From Plakobranchus ocellatus (Eukaryota > Mollusca > Gastropoda > Plakobranchidae), in NCBI GenBank assembly GCA_019648995.1, contig BLXT01008064.1, positions 2,846,933-2,884,606 of the forward strand: a stretch of DNA of 37,674 nt, given 5' to 3'. Made by a program: the position numbers and the translations under genes. Below the pieces are notes generated by a model. That model was not told the origin of the DNA and searched no databases. It saw nothing but the letters and a program-made list of their open reading frames with translations. Below, piece after piece: positions 23,301 through 35,300 of the stretch (within the stretch, counting starts at the first letter, position 1; each line of letters begins with the position of its first letter).

Positions 23301-26300
23301 TTGCTATATGGTAGTACATGTATCGCAGCTTAAAAAAAAAAACAGTGCAAGTCAGTTTGATCTTGTCAAATCATTGTCTGAATTTTGTGCTCATCTTGGG
23401 CTTAGCTCCTCATAAAAAAATTGTCTAAAATACATATAATTTTTCTGTCGCCATACTTATGGTATTTTTTGAGGTAGATCTGTATTATTTTAAATAAAAA
23501 GTGAAAGTGGTTTCGTGTTTTTGTTTATATATAAAAATTTATGTTTGTAGTCTGTGCAAATAACATGTCATACATTTCATGGAAACAAAAAAAAGTTTGC
23601 TTCAGTATGCATATTCTTTCAATTTAAATTTTGTCTACTGACTCTCTTCCTATACTCTCTTTCTGTCTGTCTGTCTCTCTCTCTCTCTCTTTCACTCTCT
23701 CTCTTTCTCTCCCTAAATGTATGTGTGTGCTTTTTTCTCTTTCCCTCCCTCCCTCATACATGTAAACAGCAGCAGTGATTTATTTTCATTCAGTTCAGCT
23801 TTAAAATTATGCTTTCTTTTTCCTTGTGCTTTTCAGGTTGGTGGACCCAACCAACAATACTGAGATTGCAAGCTTTCGTATCCACCGCATCATGTTCTGT
23901 GCAAGAGGGCCTAGTGAAACGCCAGAGAGGCAGTGCTTTGCATTCACCTGCAGTCATGGCAACAGTGTTGATAACAGCATCTTTCAATGCCATGTACTCC
24001 GTTGTGATATTCCAGAAGCGGTGAGCTTTTGCCTTGTTATATGCATCAAAGAAAATTTAATGGAAGCCATTTAGAGATTAAGCATTTCTAGCTCAAAAGC
24101 CTTTCAAAAAGGTGACAAAAGTTGTGCCATAATAAATTTGGGATTGATAAAGATTAGTTTGGAGAGATGAGTTTAAAATAATTATATTAAATGAATTTTC
24201 CTTTATTTCATCATTTCTATGGAACATGGAATACTCTTTACAATAATAATTCTATTGTATGTAAAAAGTTAGTTCTTGTTTTCAAAGAAAAAAGACAAAA
24301 GATAAAGAGAATTCATTTGTTTTTCTAAATAAAGTATAAGGTAATTACTAATTAATAAAAATGTGTACTCTACCTTTTTACATTCAAGGTGCCCAAAATC
24401 TTGTATTGCTTTGCAAATACATTCCGCCGAGTGCCCAAAAATCCGCAATCGTCAGACATCTCTGAAGAACAGAGGGCTCCACTAGACTTTGTGTTTACTG
24501 TCAGCCTCGATTTCCGTGAGGATGATGGCAAGGGCAACTTCTCTGCTTGCCCAAAGGACAAAGATGTGTTCAAGTTTAAAGTGAACACAGAGAAGCGTCT
24601 TCAAATCTCAGTTCAGCAGACTGGTCCACGGGAGATCAGAATTGAGCGGTAAGTTTATCGTGTCACAACCTTGGCTCAGGCAAAAAGTAAAACGGCAGCT
24701 GTCTTCTGAAAAAGTCTGTGCATAGATTGAGCAGTTTAGGGATAAAATACTCTCTAAAATTAAAAAAGTCTGAAAACAATTTGAAATTGGGAGGTTGATT
24801 TATTTATTAATATCATTTTTTTTTTGTTTCAACTACCTGCTAAGGAACCATTTGAAGAAAGAAGATAAACAGGCCTGCTAAGTTCATCTCTGGAAGAATT
24901 TGAAATGTTCCGTAGCTTTATGAACCAAAATGTTCAATTGGTAGGTATTGATAAGCACAGAAATTCCTGGTATAATATAAGAAAAAAAACAAAAAGCAAA
25001 ACAAAACAACAAAGTACAGCTGAGAACTTGAAAGTGATTGGTCAAGTGACGATAAGTGATCAGTAAGACCTAAGTGGTTGGACATGTGTTGGAGAGAATT
25101 GGTTTTGTACATGCAATTTGGGGTCAGGTTTCCCACATTGACTTTAGGATGAGAAGAGAGGGGGACAATGGGTTGCTCTCTTCTTTTTTTGGCATATGAC
25201 GCTTGGTGAGTCCAGTAGATATTGGTGCTTTTTGGCAGATCAGACATAGTGTTTATTAGTTTTATCTAATGTTCCAGTACACTGTAGGATTTTTTATGAT
25301 GTAATATGCTAGCTTGCCTACGGTTGGAGCCAAAGGGTTAGGGGAAAAAGTCATGCTGTGAAAAATTCTCATTGTGGGAGTTCAAGTGCACAGTCAACTA
25401 TAAAAATGTAAAATATAATGGTAAAATAAATGGTCTCCTTAGTCCAGCCAAGTTCTCATGAAAAAAATTCTGTCAGGATTGGTGTGTTACATCCTAGAAT
25501 GTGTTCATTGATATTTTATGTGTGTTTATTTTTCAAAGGCTTTTTTATGTCTTCATACAAAAACACTGGATTGGGCCGGGGATAGGGAAATATATTTTAG
25601 CTGTGCCCTTTTTTTTCTCTGACTGATCCATTGACATGAGAGAATCAGGCCTCTTGGCCATCTCTTTCTTCTCCTACTTCAAAACTAGTTTTAAAAAAGC
25701 TGTAATGATGGTTTATTATGTGTTAGATGTTGATGGCAGGCATATCAATCCTGTAAAGTCCTAATCCACAAAAAAAAAGGCACTTCAATAGTGGGATCTT
25801 AAAGCAAAAGAAAAAAAAGCCTCTGCCCCATGAGTGACTGACCGTGACACAATGCTTATATCAACCCAGCACATTAGGCCTGCAAGTTACAGCAGGCATT
25901 ACCTGAAGCATCATTCTCTCTCCCTCTCTCTCTTATACACACACACACTCACACACACAGACACTTCTCTCCTCTGTTTGTCTTGTTGGAGATACTGCAA
26001 CTCATAATAGGAAAAAGAAATTAATTTCATGGCTTGGGACTTAAGGGATGTTGATAAACTCAGAAAATTTCTAGATTCCTCCAGTGGACCCCTGCCATAG
26101 GCAAGTTTGGCTTACTGTAAATCTTGCTACTGACAGGGATTTTTACTTTAGAATATAGGAGGATAAAAGAAAGAAATGGTAAGGGTCTTGCTTTATGCAA
26201 GGTCCCGCTGAGTCCTAGGCTGCTGTAGATGAGCTTTAGTATGCTTGCTTTATTAGAAACTAGAGACTGTGTATATAAAAGATAAGTTTGTTTCAGGTGG

Positions 26301-29300
26301 GAAAAGTTTGTGAACTATTAATGATTGATCTTGTGTGTAGTAGTTTCTAAGCCCTTTGTGAATGTAATATTGAAGTGCTGTGTGATCACAAAAGTAATTT
26401 ACACTTGAGATTCAAACCTCGATCTATTTATATGTTATCTGAAGTCAAGTGCTGGTGGTTTTTCTAAGCTAATAAACTTTTCTCCATTTTTTAATCATTT
26501 GGCGTTATTCAAGTCCGTCTGCCTAAACAAAAGGAAATCAACTGCCACCTGTGCTAATGTTGATTAATCGGATCTTGTGCAAATTGGCCTCATCTTCTAC
26601 CAGTTATGACACATTTTTTCACTGAAAAGAATTGAGGTGCATGTCCCGATACTTGATTGAGAGAAAACAAGAATATGCAAATCCTTTTCCAGCTGTAGAC
26701 CAGAACGCATGGGACTCCATAAAGGTGGTAACTGCTTCAAAGCGATGCAATCCCACTATCATAGCTGTGTTTCTTCATATTATGAATCACTACTGCAAAC
26801 TTCTGTTTGTTAAGCCGAGGCTGGGCTAAAAATACGCTGGACCATTGATATGTTCATGCCTTTGGGGGTTTAAAACAATACATCTACTTATCAATTGCAT
26901 TGTTATTTAGCATAAAGCAACAGTACTAATACCTCTTTAGGTCACAGAGTTACAATATCCATTTAAAATAAAACTGACTTTTACAACTTCAGTTTGGGTG
27001 AATTTTACTGCTGTATGACACACCGATCAATTTTTCAAACACAGAACAAAGTAAAAAGCATACACTTGTTGATTAAACAAGTGAAATTTTTCTCTACTTT
27101 GTTATAGAGGTGTACAGAAAAAATTTCAGTATTTTTTCTACACGCAGACTCAAGCCAAGACATCTGTCCTTTGGAGTAGATAATTTTGAAAGTTTATTAA
27201 TAAAAAAAAATGATCATGAGGTTTTATCATTAAAAATTTTATTCAGTTTTAGAAAACAAGCTTGGAATTTTAATAAGAATTTTAACATAATCTTGCTGAT
27301 CTGTTTTTATTTTTTTGTTTTTTTTTCTGTGGTGATAAATGAGCATTCAAATTTTTCATGCTCATTAGCTAGACGCTTTTTGTTAGCAATAGTAAATTTA
27401 GTCTTAAAGTTTGCAATTCATGACTTATTTGTGAAAATTTTTTCTCCCATTTTTCTTTGACTCTGAAGGTGTTTTGGTCTGCTTATATCCCCTGGTCGTA
27501 ATGTTCAGCATAGCGACATGCAGTTGATTGAGATGGTGAGTACACCCATGGTTATTTTTCTCTGTCTCTAATATTGCAATTTTCCTTGTGGAGTGCACCT
27601 CTGCCCATGATGAAAATTTTGGCAATAAGTGTAAGTTATGTTATCCCAGTCCTTTCATCTAGAAAACACAAAATTCAGGCCTCTTTTAAGTGCTTGTATA
27701 TTGCTACACTGATGGACACTGAGATTTAGATGATGGTGTTCTTGCACCTTAGTTATGTTAAGTTTGGTTTCCCTGAGTGAGACAAATAGAGTAAAATTAG
27801 GGATCTAGGAGATTTGCAGATGGCTTTGTTAGGGCTGTATTGAAATCTATAGAGAGACTGATGCTCTCAAAGATTTGTGTGTGTGTGTGTGTGACAGAAC
27901 ATTTCATAAGATTTGACTGTTTTTTTTTTTTATTTTATCCAAAGAAATAACATGAACCTTATACTAGAGAAAAGCATATATATTTCTTTTTTTTTTGTCT
28001 TTTTTTCATCGGGATATTGTTCTTATTTTGCAATCCTTGCAGCTCTGGCTTTTTCTGGTTCTTGACAGACTTAACTACCAAATTGGTTCTGCGTAGACCC
28101 ACAGAGCATATATAACTTGACCAGACTTGGAATTCAACCCAAGACTTCTTGCATGGTAGCCAAGCTTCCGGTGAAGATTTCATGAATGTGCACCTTTCCT
28201 ATCTAGTACAAGGCCCCTTATATTTGTAAACGCTGCCAAACTGGCATGAGTAATTTGCAAGTTCTAGTGATGCTCCCTTTATTTTTATGCAGGTCTCAAT
28301 GGCTTACGCCCCTGATACAAAGCAGTTCAACATCACTGGTCTTTGGGATCCCTCAGAAAAGTGTTTTGCTATTCTTAACACCGAGACAGAAAAAGGTGAG
28401 GCATCAGCACATCAAGTTTCAATTAAAATAATGAAAAAAGTGCAGTTACCTGTTCAACACTCTTCCTTTACTCAGGTTTCCTTTTTATTTTAAATGTCTT
28501 TTGTGATGCCCAGTCTGTATCTTTCATTTTCTTTTATTTTGAAGAATTGAAGCCATGCTTTGATTGTACAGAAAAAATAACTATAAGTTCTCCCTATCTT
28601 TGTTTTATAGCATTCACAAAGTGAAGCAAACGTAAACAAAAAGCAAATGCGCATAATTCTGGACATTAAAAAAAATGCATATATAGCTCAACAATTGCAC
28701 AACAAAAATTGACTGGAGGATGGGAAGAAAGTATTTAATTTGCAATTATTTATGTACAGCTGGCCTGCAAATTTAGCCAATTTGCTGATCTGTATAACTG
28801 AGTTTTAATGGAAACACTAAACAATGAAGGTTAAAAAAAAATTAACAAAAAAAAACATGACTCATCTTTTTATGTGGAAAACTTTTTATATGCATTTTTG
28901 GACTTTCTGTACATAAATGATAACTTTTACTTCTTTAAATGAGGACTTTGATTGAATCCAGTGGTGTAGATCAACAGTTCAACTCATTTTATAGGACTGC
29001 TGGAGATGTCTTTTCTTTTAGCTGAAAGGTTTTTGAAGATATCAGTTCTTCAAAAACTGTTGAATGATTTGAGAATATTGATCAATACAATATTCTTGAA
29101 ATTTTTATTGTCTTTTACTGATGTCCAATGAAGTAAAGGTAGTTCAGAGTTTGTGATACATCCCAATAAATATTCAAAATTCACTCAGTAAAGAAAAACC
29201 AGCGACTGTAACCGGGATTTTATTATTTTGTGATCTACTGTTACTGGGTCAAAGGCAATGCTTGGATTTGATCTTATGGCCATGAATAGATAATGACTAA

Positions 29301-32300
29301 CTTCTCAATGTTTTTGCTTGTTGAACCAAATGAATGTCTTGGATACATGGGGGATCAATTGTGAAGGGTAGCCCAAGGTAGAAACAATAGACGTTTTTGG
29401 TTGATGACCTATGCTTTAAGAGGGGTGAGGAAAAAAAGAACTTCTTTTGTTTTGTGTATCTAAAAAGTTTTTTATTTTATGAATACATATGATATTTTGA
29501 TTAAAGGATGATCCATTTCTTGTTTTTTGGACAAATAAGAATCTTCTACTTCACAAGTCATTAATATTAAAAATTCTCTTTCAGATACCCGTGTATTTTT
29601 GACAGTGGCAGTAGACTTGGTGTTGTTTGGCATCCAGGAACCAGTACGCTTCACACTTGAGACCAAGGCCAAGATTTTCTCATCCTCAGAGAGATTCTGG
29701 TATCTCAGTCGAAAGGTGTTTACAGAACAGTTTAATGTGTGTGTGAAGCAGGTATGTATTTAGTTGAGGATTACAGGAAAACAGTTCAAGTAATGTACTT
29801 TTCAAAGCTACAAATACAGACATTCTGGCTTGTAACTGACTCTGAGATGGTGAAAAATGCATATTTCTGATAAGGGTTTTTGGATTAAACCTTACCTTGA
29901 ATTGTTATGTTGATTTAGTGGTAGAATTGATGGCTTTTTTAACTCCTGTAGCCACCTATATTCAGTTTCATTGAGAATAATTTCAAGTTAGTTGAATTGA
30001 GTTGCCAATGGTAATTTACACAATTTCAATAATTCTGTTGTAGCAAAATGAAGTGAAATATCGTCCATAGACTTACAGACTTGCTAGTGTGTACGCAATT
30101 GCGTATTTGAGCACACATAACTTGAAAAAATAAGCAAATATGCGGCAAAAAATTTTGATATGCATTTTTTTCAAACGTAATAAGCGAAACCAGTGGAGGG
30201 TGTGATTTGCTGAGCAGGCCTTTTTTTACTGCTTAACTGGGTTTGCTATTTTCCTTGCAATGACGACTTGGCTAGATCGACCATTTCTTTATTCAAGAAA
30301 AAGAATGATTCGTTTGATTTCTACGGGAAGTATGACTACTACGTCGCTTCACTGGTCAGCCACTCATTAGGCCAGGCTAGCAAAGTGCTTTGTTTTATTC
30401 AGTTCGTATCAGGCCTGGTACTAGATCAGTTTAAATTGGGATTGTCAGTTTTGAAATAAGCATTTTTGGTTGAGAATAAGCAAAATAGGTCTTTTCTGGC
30501 CGTTGTAATAAGCAAAACTGATTGCAAGGGTTGGCAAGTCTGGACTTAACACTATCAATACTGCACTTCTTTCGGCTTCAGCAGAATTCATAAATGCAAA
30601 CACTCTCACACTATAATGTTCAAATACTAAAAATGTGATTGTTCTTTATTTATCCTGAGCCAAGATGATGAGTTTTATTGTTATTTTCAAAACATTGTGC
30701 AGAACAATTTTATATAAAAAAAAATTCCCATTCAGAACTTTTAAATGTAACATTTGACTTTGAGCTGATTTATTGTGGACAAACAACAATTTTGCTCTGC
30801 AAATTGACTCTTTGTAATGTTTCAGGTCATTTGTTCACAAATTTGCTACTGCAAGCAATGCCAAAAGCACTGTGAATAATTATGTGTGCACATTCAGCAA
30901 TAAAATATTGTAAAGTAACATAAACGTCATCTGACCATTTTTTTAAGTTTATCAAGAATAAAAAAACCTAGTATATTGTCATCACAAGAAAAAAAAATAA
31001 TAGTTGAATGCATTGATATTCACTTGTAATGAATAGTCATTATTATCAAACAGAGCCAGCTTTCAACCAATGTTAGTCGATATTTAATTTCAACCCCTGC
31101 CTCAAATGAGATACATATTGAACAGAATAAATCATTGAAATTGCCACAGCTTTGCAATGCTTCAAACTTGATAGAGATATAGTAATTCTGTGCCAAGATG
31201 CAAGTGCTTCAACTTTCTTAAAAAATACCTACGGAGGGACAATAAATGTACTATAAATGATTTTACTGTTGTTGTTAAATGCTCTAATTTGCAAAATTTG
31301 ACTGACTAGGCTCTATCTTAAGAGAATTGTGTATGTGTAAATATCTCTCTCTCTCTCTTCAGCTCCAGGGTGGCAATGATGGCAGGGATACATTTGAGGT
31401 TGTGAAAGTGGAGAGTCAGACAGAGAGAGAGCGCCGCTCTCACAACCTGAACCTCAATTTGAGTGGGACCAGCCGGGCCCCTTTGGAAACTGTCATGACG
31501 CCACAGGAGGAGGGAGAAGATTCAGGTAAATACCAAAAGTTGTTTGGTGTTGTATTGAAACAAGCTGCCTTTATTGCAGCTGAGCCTGAGAGATGTAAGA
31601 GTAATTTGCAGAATTCCAGGAAGAAGAAAAATCTGAAATTATACTTAAAAATGGAGAACAGTCATACAGTTTTTCCTCAAAGACCAAAAAAAAGCATGAA
31701 ATATAACTTCAGAAAAATGGATTTTTAAAAATCGGATTCGTAACTTTTGAAGTGAAGAGTAAGTTGGGTTGGTAATATTTTTTTGATATTCTCTGTACCT
31801 ACTTGATATTTATCCCATTTGGGATATCTATAAATAATTTTGTGATCTGTGGGTGAAAGGAAATTAAAATGTAATGACAGTTTGAAGATTCTGAAGCGTT
31901 GACCACATGAATTGCAAACTCTTGCACATTGGAGAGTGTGTCACAATTATCTAAGATTTGCCCAGCAAATGAGAGGCAGGGGAGACAATAATTATTAATG
32001 AGACTGTTTAGCATTTTATTGACAAAGAAAAAAAATCATAAGAGATAGTGCTGAATGATGCTAATGGTGGGTGGGAGATAGGGAGTTGGAGAAAAACAAC
32101 AGCCATTGTTGTACTAGAACTGTTACAAGATCATAAACAAAAATGGCAAATGACAATGTTTGATGTCCCTCTCACATGGGGCATGATATTAATAGAATAA
32201 AAGAAAAAATTATGAAATTGATCATTTCTGGTGTTTTCCTTGCTGTCTTGGGCCCCCTGGTAATCTCAGGGATCCTTGAAAACATCAGATTTCTCCAATT

Positions 32301-35300
32301 GACTAAAAAGCAAATTTTTTTTGACATACCTTTTAGCTTAAATTCATTTATTTTGACACTCAACTTAGTAAAGCTAGTCTCATTTTTATGCTCTATTTCT
32401 TGTAAATAGTCAAGAAAAAAAAATTGCAGCCAAGAGCAATTAAATTAGCCATGAGAGTGAACATATACTTGTGGTGCCACGTAAGATATTCTACTTTTAT
32501 TATAATTAAGTGTTTTATGTTTTATATTTATTATATAAAAATATGTATCAAATTCTTTCTATTTTTCATCCCTGTTTTCTGGGGAGAGCTTGAAAAAAGT
32601 CTTCTCTCATAATTAAATTTGTGTACTGACATGAGCAACATAATACTGAACCATTAAAATAAATATGAAAAATTGAAAGTAAAAATTAAAATCTTGATTG
32701 CTTTGGTTTACAATGTGTAATGTATCTGTGGCAAGTAATCGCAAAATAAGATGGTTTCAAAAAAGCCTGTAAGACAGAAAAAGAAAAAAAAAACTTGGGA
32801 TTTTTTTTCTCTTAAACTCTCAAAGTCACAATACCAGATTCATAAGAACAAGTCTCAAGATATAAATCTTGTGCGTGAATAAAAATAAGTAATACATTGT
32901 CTCTCAGTAATTGTTTTTTTCTTTCTCCCCTTTTGTGAATTCTACATTCTATGACAGTTGTGTGCCATAAATATCAGTAAAATTTTATATAGTTCTAAAC
33001 TCACTCAATGCCCTCAATTTTTCAGAGTTGCTTATGCTCGGCACCAGATTTTGAGGGGTTTTTAAAAAATTCCCATGGCTCTTAATCAATGTATAAGAAA
33101 TTTGTCCATGTAATAAAACAACAACTGATCTTTGTAATGAAATGAATTTGAAAGCATAGCTGTAAAAAAATTTTTTTTTTGAAAGATTTTTTAGAATATT
33201 ACCATTTTTGGGTGTGAAACTTTTTTTTAATAGCTATAAATAAAAATAAATAAAGCATATGAATGAAAAAAAAACATATTCTCTCTTTATTTTTTGCCTT
33301 ATCTCCTTTGCTAACATTAGTTCTAGATTTAGATGTGGATGGTTGGTCTGAGCTTACAATTAGTTTTTTTTTTTTTTTTTTTTTTTTTACTAATTTTAGG
33401 CTTAGGTCTAGATTTAGATCTAGACTTGGACCCACCTGATTCAGAATCTGAGCTTGACAATTCTATATCTAGATCTACATAGATCATTTTCACAACTTTT
33501 GTCGCTCTGTTTGGTATTCTGGGTCTTTATCTGAATCTACAACCGCTTCTGATTTGTTCTCAAACATAGCAAACACATTTCTGTCAGTCATGGTGACTAT
33601 TTGATAGCAGAGAAATCAAGTGTCACCCACCTCAACTCAACTGAAAAACATTACCTGCACAATGTTCTGATAGAAACTGAAGGTGGACTTAGAAAAAAAT
33701 TCAGTAAAAAAAAAAGTAACCGATAAACTCCCTGATACTTTTACAGTAGCAGAGGTGTTGTTCTTGTATGTAGGGTAATTCCCCTACCGATCAAGTCTAT
33801 GGCAGCAGAGGAAATAAATTATAATGGCCAACCCGTGTGCCCCATGGGGGATCGGCTCCGGGCAATTAAAAGCCTTTCCCGTGTAACGCACAAGAAAATC
33901 CCTGGGTGAGTTAATATTGTATACTGATATTTCCTGAAACAGTTTTGAAAGGTTTTACAGTGTTTGATACCTTTTAACACGTATGTAAAGTTGAAGGCTT
34001 TCTAGGGTGCACTATATGGTTGGCTTTTTCTCTACAGCCAAACAATGTCTCATTTTAAAGTGAATGTCCAACTTATTTAATTGTCATTATTAGACCTACT
34101 CACGTTATCCGTATTTAAATTGTGTTCTTCATTTTATTATTTTTTTAACTCAGAGGGTGATGAACCCCTACTTAGCGGCTCTGGAGTTGTTAGCAAGGAC
34201 ATTACAGATGGTATCCTTCTAGAAACTTGGGCAGAGGTTCTCACCCGTTGGCATGCCAATCTGGCCTCTCGACCCAAGCAGGTGACCCAGATGTGTCGTA
34301 AAACAATCCCAGAGGCCCTCCGAGGAGAGGTATGGCAGCTCCTGGCAGGGTGTACAGATAGCCAGGACTTATTGGAGGCATACCGTGTGCTTATTACCAA
34401 AGTAGGTCACAAAAAGATTGAGATCACATTTTCATTGGTGTTTGTTTTAGATGTTAAGCTTTTTCTTGGAGTCCTGTCTTTAAGCTTTCGAGTCCGTAAA
34501 GAAATGCATGTATCGATATGCTCTTATTCGAAGATGTCAAGAGATAAAGATAATTAATAATCATTTCACTTCTCTGCGTTTTGATAGAGATAAGACATCC
34601 AAGGCTATTTGAGATATCTGGGTGTAAAATAGAACAGTATTTTACTCCAAAATTTTCCATAGCATGTCCTTCTTTCTTTCTTTTTTTTTTTTTTCAATGA
34701 TAAATCTCCAGATCTGGACGGGTTCAAAAATGAATCTCTGCTGGAATCAACTCTAAAACAATGGCTTGAATCTTTAACAAATTACCACATCATCATTATG
34801 GTTCTTTAACACTACAAGTTTATTTAAGGAAACTTGCCAACCTGGTCATATTTGATTGGTACTACAAAATCTAAACTTTCTAAATATAATTTTTCTTGGA
34901 AAACAAGGCACTAGCCTACAAAACAAACCAAGGAAAACCAGTGAATAAAGAAGTGTTCAAACCGGCTACTAAGGGAATTCTTCTTATTCTAGTTTACTGA
35001 TTTGCTGATTGCTTTCTTTGAAATGGCATTCTGAGAAAGCTTCATTCAAGATACTGTGAACTCCGCTTGTAGTTTAAAGTTGTTCATGCGAAACAATTAA
35101 AAACATGAATGAGAATTTGATGGTAGATGATAAAGAGGTAGAAAAATATATAGATTATGAGTGGGTGAAAGAGAGTTTAAAAAATAAGTCTTATCTGTGA
35201 TCAGGCTGTGTCAAGCATGGTAGGTCTTTTCTTTAATAGTAAGTAGTCTAGAGTCTAGATAGATAGAGTTGTGTAGAGATAAAATCAGAGGAAGACAACA

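Larger units (their letters stand above)
11012..23836 (+). other. 12.8-kb intron (phase 2) inside the PTB-coding region
   Basis: Bounded by gtaaga at 11012 and tgcttttcag at 23827-23836. It holds the exon-like segments at 11111-11163 and 18519-18539, the degraded ORF at 13979-14302, the assembly gap, the LINE at 15073-16092, the hairpin at 17317-17378, a tandem duplication at 21718-21894 and CT-rich repeats at 23655-23760. No separate nested gene was recognised. Confidence 0.85.
24649..27468 (+). other. Intron (phase 2), 2.8 kb
   Basis: Contains a CT/CA microsatellite (25916-25970), a tRNA-like relic (26405-26472) and an unrecognised open stretch at 26632-26829. Otherwise AT-rich with no gene. 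Confidence 0.85.
31526..34153 (+). other. Intron (phase 1), 2.6 kb
   Basis: Begins gtaaat, ends ttttaactcag. Contains a long poly-T (33364-33388), TCTAGA hexamers, a minus-strand decayed ORF (33199-33591) and the exon-like block at 33774-33905. Confidence 0.85.

Noticed and set aside
26632..26829. 65-codon + strand open frame with an internal acceptor/donor-like pair
   Set aside because: The segment length is not phase-compatible with the host intron, and the protein is not recognisable.
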